Positions 49,498 through 58,344 of a DNA stretch of 64,000 bases are shown here, piece after piece. Source of the DNA: Pandoraea norimbergensis. GTDB lineage: Bacteria; Pseudomonadota; Gammaproteobacteria; Burkholderiales; Burkholderiaceae. The translations under genes were made by a program, and so were the position numbers. The notes under the pieces are model-generated. The model saw only the letters and a program-made list of their open reading frames with translations. It did not search any database and was not told the DNA's origin. The stretch's first letter is position 1. Every line of letters begins with the position of its first letter. The stretch lies in assembly GCF_001465545.3 (NCBI RefSeq), contig NZ_CP013480.3, forward strand, positions 682,001 to 746,000, given 5' to 3'.

Positions 49498-50054
49498 GAG
49501 ACCTCCTTGGTTGATGGGGCGACTGTACCTTCGGCACTTCGGCGGCGCTTCTCCAAAACTGCGATGTTGAGATCGGGACGCTGAGCGGCTTTCAGGACGC
49601 AAGCGGGGACGTGCTCCAACGGCGGCATGGTGGCCCGGGACTGCTTGCGCATGGCGCCCGGGTTCATGCCGGTGATATCGCGAAAGATTCGGCCAAACGT
49701 GCCGAGGCTTTCCCAGCCGGTCGCGTAGGCGATGTCGGTGATGCCGAGGTCGGTGTCTCGCAGCAAAGTATTGGCTTGCTCGATGCGCCGCGTCAGCAGA
49801 TAGCGATGCGGCGGCAGGCCGAAGGCGAGCTTGAAGGCGCGGGCGAAGTGGGCTTTCGACGCGCCACTGACCGCCGCCAGCCGATCTACGGGCCACGCCT
49901 CGTGCGACGCGGCATCCATGCGGTCTTTGGCCCGCAACAGGCGGCGCAGCAGCGCGGGATCTTGCAGGCCTTGCGGTACCGGCGATGAAGCGCCATCTGC
50001 CGGCGCGGCGCAGGCGTCAGTCGAGCGGAGGCGGTGGCTTTTGCGAGAGGCCAT
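49494..50054 (-). CDS. AraC family regulator, short form
   Basis: 186 residues from the ATG at 50054; a TTG at 50075 in the same frame is possible, and neither has a clear ribosome site. After about 40 residues the protein is mainly the double HTH: WPVDRLAAVSGASKAHFARA with AFGLPPHRYLLTRRIEQANT, then ITDIAYATGWESLGTFGRIF and TGMNPGAMRK. It lacks the usual N-terminal sensor domain, like the SoxS/MarA group, though it has a ~40-residue C-terminal extension. It overlaps the VOC gene (ATGA), which it probably controls together with itself. Confidence 0.88.
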   Translation of the reverse strand: MASRKSHRLRSTDACAAPADGASSPVPQGLQDPALLRRLLRAKDRMDAASHEAWPVDRLAAVSGASKAHFARAFKLAFGLPPHRYLLTRRIEQANTLLRDTDLGITDIAYATGWESLGTFGRIFRDITGMNPGAMRKQSRATMPPLEHVPACVLKAAQRPDLNIAVLEKRRRSAEGTVAPSTKEVS

Positions 50055-50216
50055 GAGATCTACGGGCGCAGACAATGTTGACGTAGTTTAGTCGCAACGG
50101 ACGCACTGGCTTTGCCGCGCGCGTGAGCGGCATTCTCGCACTCTCGCCCGGCGGACGGTCAGTAGTGCTGTGGCATACTCTCGGCCACCTGAAGTCCTCC
50201 AAAAATCAAAAGCAAA

Positions 50217-51974
50217 ATGGATCAAGAAGCACGCTGCATTATCGGGGTCGATCTTGGCACGACTAACAGTCTCGTCGCGGTCTGGCGCAATGGCCGCTCG
50301 GAACTCATTCCCAACGCGTTGGGGAGTGTGCTTACACCGTCGTGTGTGAGTCTGTTAGATGATCAAAGCATTGTCGTCGGCGCCGCGGCGCGCGACCGGC
50401 TGGAGTCGCATCCGGGCGTCACCGCGTCAGTGTTCAAGCGGTATATGGGCACGTCGCGTACCACGCCGCTCGGCACACGCACGTTTCGCCCGGAGGAATT
50501 GTCGGCCTTCGTGCTCAAGTCGTTGAAGGCGGACGCCGAGGCGTTCCTCGGTCACCCGGTCACTGAGGCGGTGATTACCGTGCCCGCTTACTTCAACGAC
50601 GCGCAACGCAAAGCCACCCGTGCGGCGGCCGAACTTGCCGGGTTGCAAGTGGCGGGGCTCCTCAATGAACCGACGGCAGCCGCGTTGGCGTACGGTTTGC
50701 ACGAGAAGAACGAGACGAGTTTTCTGGTCTTCGATCTTGGCGGCGGCACGTTCGACGTATCGGTGCTGGAGCTATTCGACGGCGTGATGGAAGTGCGCGC
50801 TACGGCGGGCGACAACCTGCTGGGGGGCGAAGATTTTGTCGATGCACTGCTGTTCGCGTTTGGCAACGCCAGCGGACTGATTGACGATCTGAACGCCGCG
50901 CAGCCAGCCCGTTACGAGAAGTCGCTCGAGATGTGGCCCGAGGCGTTGCTAACCGCATTGCGTCCTCAGGCCGAGCGGGTCAAACGCGGCCTGACGGACA
51001 ACGCCAGTGTGCCCATGCAGTGCGAGTGGCAAGACAAGGCGTATCAATGGACCGTGACGCAGGAAGCTTTCGCCGAGTCGTGCGAATACCTGCTCGCGCG
51101 CCTGCGCGGCCCGGTGGAGACCGCATTGCGCGATGCCCGCATTCGCCCGTCGGCGCTCGCCGCGATCGTGCTGGCCGGTGGCGCGACACGCATGCCGATG
51201 GTGCGTCGGCTGGTCAGCCTGATGTTCGGGCGATTCCCAAATGTCGATCTCGACCCCGACACCGTCGTCGCGCTGGGCGCGGCGGTTCAGGGCGGGCTCA
51301 AGGCAAGAGACGCTGCGCTCTCCGAGATCGTCATGACCGACGTCGCTCCCTACTCGATGGGGATCGACAGCGCCATTGAAGTGCAGCCGGGGCAGTTCTC
51401 GTATGGTCATTACATTCCCCTGATCGAGCGCAATACGACCGTGCCGGTGAGCTACGCGAAGACGATGGCGCCGCTGCGCGACGGTCAACGCGAAATTGAA
51501 TTGCGCGTGTTTCAGGGCGAATCGCGGCATGTGCATCACAACATTCTGCTCGGCAAGATCCGTGTCCCTTTGCCGAGACAGACGACACGCGTGAATGGTC
51601 AGGTCGAAGTGCGCTTCACCTACGACGTCAACGGCATTCTCGAAGTCGAGGTCAAGCTGCTCGCCACGGGCGAGACCCATCGCCTTGTGATCGAAGAGAA
51701 CCCCGGTGTACTGAGCGCCGACGAGATTCGAGAACGACTGGAAGCGCTCTCACGCATCAAGGTGCATCCGCGCGATCAGGCGGAAAATCAGGCGCTGATC
51801 TCGCGCGGTGAGCGCCTGTATCTACAGGCGCGCGGCGACCTGCGTGCAGCCATCGACAATGCGCTGACGCAGTTTCAGTCGACGCTCGAGACGCAGGACG
51901 AAGCGCGCATTCGTGAACTTCGCCCGCAGATTGCCGGCTTCCTCGACCGTATCGATCACGACGTCTGGCAATAG
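50217..51974 (+). CDS. hscC: Hsp70 family chaperone, HscC type
   Basis: 585 residues, shorter than DnaK (about 640). The ATPase domain is complete: IIGVDLGTTNSLVAVWRNG, AVITVPAYFNDAQRKATRAA, NEPTAAALAYGL, FLVFDLGGGTFDVSVLELF and the IVLAGGATRMPMVRRLV adenosine motif. The substrate-binding domain starts with SMGIDSAIEV instead of the DnaK SLGIET. The C-terminal lid is shortened and the EEVD-like tail is missing. These traits fit HscC, which works with special J-proteins. The next gene, 74 bases downstream, encodes such a J-like membrane protein, so the two probably form one chaperone unit. Confidence 0.92.
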   Translation: MDQEARCIIGVDLGTTNSLVAVWRNGRSELIPNALGSVLTPSCVSLLDDQSIVVGAAARDRLESHPGVTASVFKRYMGTSRTTPLGTRTFRPEELSAFVLKSLKADAEAFLGHPVTEAVITVPAYFNDAQRKATRAAAELAGLQVAGLLNEPTAAALAYGLHEKNETSFLVFDLGGGTFDVSVLELFDGVMEVRATAGDNLLGGEDFVDALLFAFGNASGLIDDLNAAQPARYEKSLEMWPEALLTALRPQAERVKRGLTDNASVPMQCEWQDKAYQWTVTQEAFAESCEYLLARLRGPVETALRDARIRPSALAAIVLAGGATRMPMVRRLVSLMFGRFPNVDLDPDTVVALGAAVQGGLKARDAALSEIVMTDVAPYSMGIDSAIEVQPGQFSYGHYIPLIERNTTVPVSYAKTMAPLRDGQREIELRVFQGESRHVHHNILLGKIRVPLPRQTTRVNGQVEVRFTYDVNGILEVEVKLLATGETHRLVIEENPGVLSADEIRERLEALSRIKVHPRDQAENQALISRGERLYLQARGDLRAAIDNALTQFQSTLETQDEARIRELRPQIAGFLDRIDHDVWQ

Positions 51975-52048
51975 CCCGGCATTGCTGATGTGTCGCGCCG
52001 GCCTTGCAATGAGGCGCGGCGCGTGACCATTCGACGCTCATCAACGAC

Positions 52049-53908
52049 ATGAATCATCCAATCGCTTTCTCCGAGTGGTGGCGGGTCTTGCAGATCGCGC
52101 AGACGACCGACGCTGCGCAGATTCGACGTGCCTATGCAGTGCGGCTGAAACAAGTGCGTCCGGAAGATGACCCGGAAGGCTTTCAGCGCCTACGCGCCTG
52201 TTATGAATCCGCTTTGGCGTGGGCGCGTGCCCAAGCGCCGGTTGAGGACGAACCGGCCGTTGCCGCCCACACGGAACATGCGGTCTCCGCCGAAAGTGTC
52301 GGCAATGCCGCTCACGCCGAACGCACGGAGCTCACCAAACAAACGGAACACACTGAACACGCGAGTCGCGCAGGCAACACTGATGCCGCCGACATCGTCC
52401 AGAAGGCCTTCACGGCCTTCCAAGAATGGCTGCGCAGCCTGCCGGACGACGTGTGGGAGTACAACCGTGACACGATTGGCAATTTGGCCTCGGGCAACGA
52501 TCTGCGTGTCATCGACTCCCTGACACGGATGAAGTTGTCGCCGGCGTTTGTGCAACTGGAATTCGCCGACGCATTCGAATATCACGCCATGTGCTTCACG
52601 GCGCACCCGAACAGCGCGCCGGCCATTCGCATGGTGCTCGCCGAGGATTACCGGTGGGAGAGTGACTTCCGCTCCGCGAGCCGCTTCGGTGCCGATCTGG
52701 CCAACGAGGCGCTGTGGCGTACGTCCGCCGACAACGAGTTTGCGCGGTTCGTCAAAGGCCGTAACCGCTCGCCGGCGACGGGGCAACTGCTGGACGGCAA
52801 GCGGCCCGGGCCGGTCTGGAAGCCGATCGACAACGGTGTTCTCACGGACATGCGCAAAGTGCTGACCCGTCTGGATGGCGAGTTGCGAGTGCTGCGAGAC
52901 ATGGCGTTCGATCCCGAATTGCTCGATGCATGGCGTACAGCAGTATTCCGCCCGCGTGTGACGCAAGCCTCGGTCGCGTACATCGTCGCGATCGTGATTG
53001 CGCTCACGACATTCGGCGGCATTCGTCTGGCGACCGATGCCGGCAATCCCCTGATCGAGTACCTGCGGGCGCACGAAGGCTTGGGATTCGTTATCGTTGT
53101 CGGGGGCTGTCTGTTGACGGCCACCGTACTGGTGGCGCTCGTCATAGGCGCGACGTATCTGTTGGGCCTGCGCGTCCAGCGAGGTGTCCGGAAGGTCACC
53201 GAGGTCTGGACGGCCGGCGTCGGACGCCGTCCGTGGGTGGTCTACGGATGGTACGGGCTGGCAACGTTCACGGGCGTGCTGTCGATCATCGGAGGGAGTG
53301 CGATTTCGACGCTCCTCACGGTGCTCTCGTACACCGGTGCGATCTGGGCAGTCCTCGTGTCTGCGCCGCTGATCGTGCGAAAACCGATTGATATCGTGTG
53401 GGTGATGGCCTTCTACGTGTCGGCGACGACGGCCGTCTGGGCTGGCCTTGTGGGACAGGTCGAAGCTTCCGATATCGTGAACTGCATGACGATGGCCTTC
53501 GGGGCGGTCCGGCTATTTCCGGTCGTTCAGGACTGGCTGCGTGAAAAACACCCAAATGCCGTCGTGTGGGCGCTGTTGGCCACGCTCGCCGTGGGCTGCA
53601 TTGGCCTCGATGCCGGCTACATGATGGGATGGTCAATGCCGACGTGGCTGGTGGTCGGCTTCTGGCTGTGGTGCGCCGTCGTCAATTTGCAAGCCAGTAT
53701 CTTCTTTGTCGGCTATGTGTCGCATTGGCTGGTGGTCTACTTGCTCTGGATGTTCCCCGTGACGATCATCGCGGTGGTGACGAAAACACTGCCCCCGTAC
53801 TACGCCGCCATCTTCGGCGTGATGATCTTAGCGACGACGACACTGCTGCTCGAACTCTGGCGCCGATGGATGGCGAGCCCGGTGCCTCGCCGCACGCCGG
53901 CGCCCTGA
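52049..53908 (+). CDS. Membrane-anchored J-domain-like protein, probable HscC partner
   Basis: 619 residues. The first ~60 resemble the DjlB/DjlC-type J domain: WWRVLQIAQTTDAAQIRRAY then AVRLKQVRPEDDPEGFQRLR and YESAL. At the HPD position it reads RPED, so the canonical His is missing. A charged, low-complexity stretch with many His/Glu/Thr follows (75-125), then a soluble helical region. The C-terminal ~320 residues hold about nine hydrophobic segments (for example ASVAYIVAIVIALTTFGGI and GLGFVIVVGGCLLTATVLVA). It would bring HscC to the inner membrane. Because HPD is altered, its ability to stimulate ATPase needs proof. Confidence 0.82.
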   Translation: MNHPIAFSEWWRVLQIAQTTDAAQIRRAYAVRLKQVRPEDDPEGFQRLRACYESALAWARAQAPVEDEPAVAAHTEHAVSAESVGNAAHAERTELTKQTEHTEHASRAGNTDAADIVQKAFTAFQEWLRSLPDDVWEYNRDTIGNLASGNDLRVIDSLTRMKLSPAFVQLEFADAFEYHAMCFTAHPNSAPAIRMVLAEDYRWESDFRSASRFGADLANEALWRTSADNEFARFVKGRNRSPATGQLLDGKRPGPVWKPIDNGVLTDMRKVLTRLDGELRVLRDMAFDPELLDAWRTAVFRPRVTQASVAYIVAIVIALTTFGGIRLATDAGNPLIEYLRAHEGLGFVIVVGGCLLTATVLVALVIGATYLLGLRVQRGVRKVTEVWTAGVGRRPWVVYGWYGLATFTGVLSIIGGSAISTLLTVLSYTGAIWAVLVSAPLIVRKPIDIVWVMAFYVSATTAVWAGLVGQVEASDIVNCMTMAFGAVRLFPVVQDWLREKHPNAVVWALLATLAVGCIGLDAGYMMGWSMPTWLVVGFWLWCAVVNLQASIFFVGYVSHWLVVYLLWMFPVTIIAVVTKTLPPYYAAIFGVMILATTTLLLELWRRWMASPVPRRTPAP

Positions 53909-53923
53909 TCGGCTTGTACGGCA

Positions 53924-54895
53924 TCAGTGCGACGACACATAAGCCGCACCGGCGAATGCGACGGGGATAGCAAAGCTCTCACGCATCCGCCGCGTCTCGG
54001 CCGCCGGTGTCAGACCGAATAGCCGCTTGAACTCGCGGCTGAATTGCGAGGCGCTGGTGTAGCCCACGGCGTGGCTCGCCACTTCCGCGCTCATGCCCTG
54101 ACGCACCATCAGCAATCTCGCCTGATGCAGACGTGTCGACTTCACGTACTGCATCGGCGACACGTGCGTAATCGCCTTGAAATGGCTATGAAAGCTCGGC
54201 ACGCTCATGCCTGCGGCATCGGCCAGTTGTGTCACGTCGAGCGGTTGTGCATATCCAGCGTGAATGAGCCGTAGCGATCGCCCGATCTTGCCGAACTGTC
54301 CACGCATCGCCAGCGCTTCGCGCATCGCACCGCCCTGCGCGCCCGTCAGCACCCGGAAGTAGATTTCACGCAGCAGCGCCGGACCCAGTATCGCGGCGTC
54401 CAGCGGTCGCGACATCGCTTCGAGAAAGCGCAGCACGGACGCTTGCATGACGTCGTCCATCGGCGTCGACATCATGCTTTGCGGCGCATCGACATGATCC
54501 GTCATGCCCTCACGTTCAATCTGCGCCATCAACTCGGCCGCCAACGAAAAATCGAGATGCAGATACAGCGCGAGCAGCGGTCGCTCCGGCGTTGCGTCGG
54601 TTTCCATGGTGAACGGCACGGGCACCGAGACGGCGAGATAGTGGCGCTCGTCGTACACGTACAACTGATCGCCGAAATACCCGCGCTTGCGCCCCTGACA
54701 CACGATCACGATGCCCGGGTCGTACAGCACCGGCGTGCGCGCCAGCGCCTGATCCGAGCGCAGGATGCGAACGCTTGGGAGCGCCGTCAGGTTGTAACCC
54801 TCCGAGGGTGCCAATGTGCGCAGCAAGGCAACCGTGCGGGCTCGCGTCGACGACGCCGTGTCCGGAGGCCGTCGGGCAGCAATGTTTTTGCTCAT
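53924..54895 (-). CDS. AraC family regulator with N-terminal cupin-type domain
   Basis: 323 residues from the ATG at 54895. The N-terminal AraC-N domain (RTPVLYDPGIVIVCQGRKRG, YDERHYLAVSVPVPFTME) matches the YqhC/AraC_N group. The C-terminal double HTH reads PLDVTQLADAAGMSVPSFHS with HFKAITHVSPMQYVKSTRLH, then AEVASHAVGYTSASQFSREF and FKRLFGLTP. It diverges from an SDR gene across 94 bases, and such regulators commonly activate the adjacent aldehyde/alcohol oxidoreductase. This layout parallels YqhC/YqhD logic, though the partner is a classical SDR. Confidence 0.9.
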   Translation of the reverse strand: MSKNIAARRPPDTASSTRARTVALLRTLAPSEGYNLTALPSVRILRSDQALARTPVLYDPGIVIVCQGRKRGYFGDQLYVYDERHYLAVSVPVPFTMETDATPERPLLALYLHLDFSLAAELMAQIEREGMTDHVDAPQSMMSTPMDDVMQASVLRFLEAMSRPLDAAILGPALLREIYFRVLTGAQGGAMREALAMRGQFGKIGRSLRLIHAGYAQPLDVTQLADAAGMSVPSFHSHFKAITHVSPMQYVKSTRLHQARLLMVRQGMSAEVASHAVGYTSASQFSREFKRLFGLTPAAETRRMRESFAIPVAFAGAAYVSSH

Positions 54896-54989
54896 AGCTT
54901 TAGGCAAGAATATTAGCGAAATCTGGCTTAATTACATCGTTTGCCGAGATTAGTATGCATTCTCCATGCAACGTTTGAGAGAGGCAACC

Positions 54990-55820
54990 ATGGCATCGAG
55001 CAAGATTGTGCTTATCACCGGCGTCAGCAGCGGCTTTGGCCGCGCGCTGGCACAAGAGGCGCTGAGCGCGGGACACACGGTCGTGGGGACGGTGAGAAAC
55101 GCCGAGGCAAAGCGTGATTTCGAATCGCTTTCGGCAGCCGCCGTCGGGCGTGTGCTGGACGTCACCGATTTTGATCGCATCGGCGAAGTCGTGTCCGAGA
55201 TCGAGGCGAGTGTGGGGCAGATCGACGTGCTGGTGAACAACGCGGGCTATGGCCACGAAGGCGTTCTGGAAGAGTCGCCGTTGTCGGAAATGCGTCGACA
55301 GTTCGATGTGAATGTCTTTGGCGCGGTGGCGATGATGAAAGCGGTACTGCCATTCATGCGCGCGCGCCGGCGGGGTCACATTCTGAACATCACGTCGATG
55401 GGCGGTTACATCACGATGCCGGGCATCACGTATTACTGCGGCAGCAAATTTGCGCTGGAGGGGATTTCGGAGAGCCTCGGCAAAGAGGTCAAACCCTTCG
55501 GCATCGCGGTAACGGCGGTGGCCCCCGGCTCATTCCGGACCGATTGGGCAGGGCGTTCGATGACACGAACGCCTCGCTCGATCGCCGACTACGACGAAGT
55601 GTTCAACCCGATTCGGGCGGCGCGGGAAGAGAAGAACGGCAAACAACTCGGCGATCCCGTGAAAGCGGCGCGCGCGATGCTGGCCGTGATCGCAGCAGAG
55701 CATCCTCCCGCGCATCTGCTGCTCGGCAGCGACGCCCTCAAACTCGTGCGTGACAAGTTGGCCGCCATGGAGACGGAACTCGATACGTGGGAAACGCTGA
55801 CGGTGTCGACGGACGGTTGA
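54990..55820 (+). CDS. Classical short-chain dehydrogenase/reductase
   Basis: 276 residues from the ATG at 54990, with GAGAGAGG upstream. Motifs: TGVSSGFGRALAQEALSAGH, VLVNNAGYGHEGVLEES, the Ser in NITSMGGYIT, YYCGSKFALEGIS and VAPGSFRTDW. The tail (HPPAHLLLGSDALKLVRDKL) is shared with the SDR at 39063, so the two are related paralogues. It probably reduces a carbonyl or oxidises an alcohol with NAD(P). It is transcribed away from the AraC regulator and is likely its target; the substrate is unknown. Confidence 0.88.
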   Translation: MASSKIVLITGVSSGFGRALAQEALSAGHTVVGTVRNAEAKRDFESLSAAAVGRVLDVTDFDRIGEVVSEIEASVGQIDVLVNNAGYGHEGVLEESPLSEMRRQFDVNVFGAVAMMKAVLPFMRARRRGHILNITSMGGYITMPGITYYCGSKFALEGISESLGKEVKPFGIAVTAVAPGSFRTDWAGRSMTRTPRSIADYDEVFNPIRAAREEKNGKQLGDPVKAARAMLAVIAAEHPPAHLLLGSDALKLVRDKLAAMETELDTWETLTVSTDG

Positions 55821-55841
55821 TGCCGACGCCACTGCGTCGGA

Positions 55842-56855
55842 TCAACGGAACGCGGTCTGGAGAAATGCCGCCACGTCGGCCGGCGACTCTGCCTGTCCTT
55901 GGGGATCGCCGCCCATCGTCACACCACGCGTCAGGCAGCGTTTCGATTCTGCTGTGGCGGCAGCCCCCGTGAGGGACTGGCCATCGTGAGTCATGGTGAG
56001 CGAGCGACGGTCGAGATTGAAAACACCGTGGCATTCTCGCCCGCTTGTCGCCAGCGGTACCGAGCGTATCGACGTGGGCCGGTCGAACGCGTGATAGGCA
56101 TTCGGATATTCCTTGATGACCACCTGCGCGCCCTTTGCGCGCAGCGTGTCGGCGTAAGCCACGCAGGGGGCGGCTGGCGTGTAATTGTCCTTGCCGCCGA
56201 CCAGCATCAGGATCGGGGCGCCATCGAGACGCGCTGATTCGTAAGAGATACCGCAGGAGGGATAGAACGCCACGTGGGCAGCAAAGCGCAGATCGTCATC
56301 TGCCGCCCTCTGTTGAAACGGCGCGAGCGCGGAATAGAGCGATGCGAACCCGCCGCGTGAAAATCCCATCACGGCGATTCGACGCTTATCGATACGCGGG
56401 TCGGTGGCCAGTAAGCGCAGGGCCGCGTATGCGTCGGCAATATCCGCCGCCATCGAAAGCTGTGTCTGGTCCTTCTCGGTATTTCGGATGCCGCGTCCGG
56501 TGAAGCTGTCCACGATGAAGCTCGCGTATCCAAGCGCGTTCATGCGCGCGGCCCACACGCGCTCACCCGGATTCACGCCGCTGCTGCCATGCAGGATGAT
56601 CACTGCGGGAACGACCGGCGGTGCGTTCTCCGGCAGCGTCAGCGTGCCTTCAATGATGGCTTTGCTGTTGCCGGTGTAGTTCGCGAGAAAATCGCCGGTA
56701 CTGCGGGGCGTCACCGACGCGAAGGTGATGACGCCGCTGCGCCCGTCGGCCAGCGATGTCGTGACAGCCGAGTTGCCGGTGCCCGTCGATGCGCACGCCA
56801 CCAGCACACTGGTGATGAGGACCGAGAGAAGACTTCCGGCGGCGACGCGAATCAT
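55842..56855 (-). CDS. Dienelactone-hydrolase-like lipoprotein
   Basis: 337 residues from the ATG at 56855. The signal peptide ends with the lipobox LVAC, so the protein should be lipidated. The alpha/beta hydrolase domain has VVPAVIILHGSSGVNPGERV, the nucleophile elbow GFSRGG, an Asp in MLVGGKDNYTPA and the His in YPNAYHAFDRP, giving a full Ser-Asp-His set. It resembles DLH enzymes, with Ser in place of the catalytic Cys. The start codon overlaps the stop of the DUF4238-like gene (ATGA). Its substrate is an ester or lactone that cannot be named. Confidence 0.85.
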   Translation of the reverse strand: MIRVAAGSLLSVLITSVLVACASTGTGNSAVTTSLADGRSGVITFASVTPRSTGDFLANYTGNSKAIIEGTLTLPENAPPVVPAVIILHGSSGVNPGERVWAARMNALGYASFIVDSFTGRGIRNTEKDQTQLSMAADIADAYAALRLLATDPRIDKRRIAVMGFSRGGFASLYSALAPFQQRAADDDLRFAAHVAFYPSCGISYESARLDGAPILMLVGGKDNYTPAAPCVAYADTLRAKGAQVVIKEYPNAYHAFDRPTSIRSVPLATSGRECHGVFNLDRRSLTMTHDGQSLTGAAATAESKRCLTRGVTMGGDPQGQAESPADVAAFLQTAFR

Positions 56856-57631
56856 CCCTCTGCCTTCGCAAAGCGACTTTGCACGGCGACGAGGGGATCG
56901 TCTGTTGTCGCGACCAGCCACAAGCTGGCCTGCTCCACGATGAGGCGATTGTGGTCTTTCAACGGGCCCATCGCAGCCGCCGCTTTCCAGACCACGGGGG
57001 CTGTCTTGCTCTTGCGTCCCGATGCGGCGCCGACGAGCAGGCAATGCGGTCCGAGCGGCAGCGATACGAACGGAAGCCCGGGGCTGATGGCCAGACGCCA
57101 GTCGATGAACGGTGCGTCGCCGATGAGCAACGAGGCGGGCAAGCCGTAAAGCACTGTGAAATCGTATAGCGCCAGTTGCTCGCGCATACCCGAGTAGCCG
57201 CGGCGGATTTCCTCGACGATGGCCGCGCGGATTTCATCGTCGAACATCGCCTCTTCGGAATACCGCACGAAAGCTTCGCGTGCGGTCTTCTGATAGGCGC
57301 TGAACAGTCCGAGCGATAGGCAATCCGCTACAGCGCGCTGCACTTCCGCCGCAGAGCCTGCCTCTTCCGGCTTCCCCAACTGCGCCGCCTTCAGAAACCG
57401 AGCGAGTCCCGCTTCCTGAATCGGCGGCCCTTCGACGGTGGCATCGTCGGCAACCGTCTTGTCGAGCGGCACGTAGAGGTAGGCCTCGGACGCGAAGTGC
57501 GACTTCTTGCCTTCGTCAAACTTCACTTCGCCATCGGTGCAATCGAGATAGCGGGTGCCGATTCGACCATGCTCCCAAACCCAGTTCTTCAGGAAGGGAC
57601 GTAACGGATGCAGCTTGTCGTGATCAGCCAT
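56852..57631 (-). CDS. Conserved hypothetical protein, divergent DUF4238-like
   Basis: 259 residues from the ATG at 57631, with GGAGAA six bases upstream. I do not recognise a catalytic motif. The opening (HPLRPFLKNWVWEHGRIGTR, then KSHFASEAYLY) and the end (ASLLIGDAPFIDWRLAISPG, FVSLPLGPHCLLVG) resemble DUF4238 proteins, where a 'FxxxxDxPF...PLxP' pattern is common. The match is weak and made by eye. It is soluble and has no signal peptide. It is translationally coupled to the lipoprotein hydrolase gene by an ATGA overlap. Confidence 0.6.
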   Translation of the reverse strand: MADHDKLHPLRPFLKNWVWEHGRIGTRYLDCTDGEVKFDEGKKSHFASEAYLYVPLDKTVADDATVEGPPIQEAGLARFLKAAQLGKPEEAGSAAEVQRAVADCLSLGLFSAYQKTAREAFVRYSEEAMFDDEIRAAIVEEIRRGYSGMREQLALYDFTVLYGLPASLLIGDAPFIDWRLAISPGLPFVSLPLGPHCLLVGAASGRKSKTAPVVWKAAAAMGPLKDHNRLIVEQASLWLVATTDDPLVAVQSRFAKAEG

Positions 57632-57699
57632 TGAATTCTCCAAGTGCCCCAGTATAGGTTCAACGCGAGGTCAGCCCGACAAGGGGTCAACCGAGCGCA

Positions 57700-58332
57700 T
57701 CACCCGGCCGGCTTGCGCCACACGCTGGCCAGCCACGGCTGCTGCTCACGCGGCAAACCGGTGGGGCGGTAATAGTGTTCGAGTTCGATAAAGCCGGCGC
57801 TCTCCACGTACTGGCGCCACGTCTCGAGATCGTGGAATGCGCCGTAACGCCCGTGGTGCCAGCCTTCCTGATTGGTCCCTCGCGGATTGGAACTGAACAG
57901 CACGCCACCGGGTTTCAGCGTCGCGTACAACGCTCGCAATACGCGCGGCAATTCCTGACTCGGAACGTGGAACAGCACCGCGTTCGCGAAAATGCCGTCA
58001 AAGTGCGACGCGGGCAAATCCAGTTGGAGAAAATCCTGCTGCCAGACTTCGCAGCCCGAGTCTTCGCGGGCCATCGCCACAAAGCGCTCGGCACCTTCAA
58101 GCCCGATCGCGTGATGACCCATTGCGGTGAAGGTCTTGAGATCTCGCCCGGGGCCGCAGCCGAAATCGAGAATCGTGAAAGGCGGCGTGCCTTCGATATG
58201 ACGCAGCAACGCCGACATGTTTTGCGAGACGTCGTGGTCGCGGGTGCCTTCGCGGAAATTCTCCGCGTTCGTGTTGTAGTGCTGCAACGTACCGGCACTG
58301 ATGGTGTCGAGTTTTGGGGGCGTAGGTGTCAT
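57700..58332 (-). CDS. Class I SAM-dependent methyltransferase
   Basis: 210 residues. The SAM-binding motif I is FTILDFGCGPGRDLKTFTAM, the acidic residue after strand 2 is in IGLEGAERFVAMA, motif II is FDGIFANAVLFHVPSQELPR and motif III is LYATLKPGGVLFSSN. It belongs to the Methyltransf_11/25 group, like TehB-type or small-molecule methyltransferases. The end WRQYVESAGFIELEHYYRPT closes the fold. It lies 12 bases downstream of the serine hydrolase gene and is probably co-transcribed. The substrate is unknown. Confidence 0.9.
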   Translation of the reverse strand: MTPTPPKLDTISAGTLQHYNTNAENFREGTRDHDVSQNMSALLRHIEGTPPFTILDFGCGPGRDLKTFTAMGHHAIGLEGAERFVAMAREDSGCEVWQQDFLQLDLPASHFDGIFANAVLFHVPSQELPRVLRALYATLKPGGVLFSSNPRGTNQEGWHHGRYGAFHDLETWRQYVESAGFIELEHYYRPTGLPREQQPWLASVWRKPAG

Positions 58333-58344
58333 GGGGTGAGCGTG

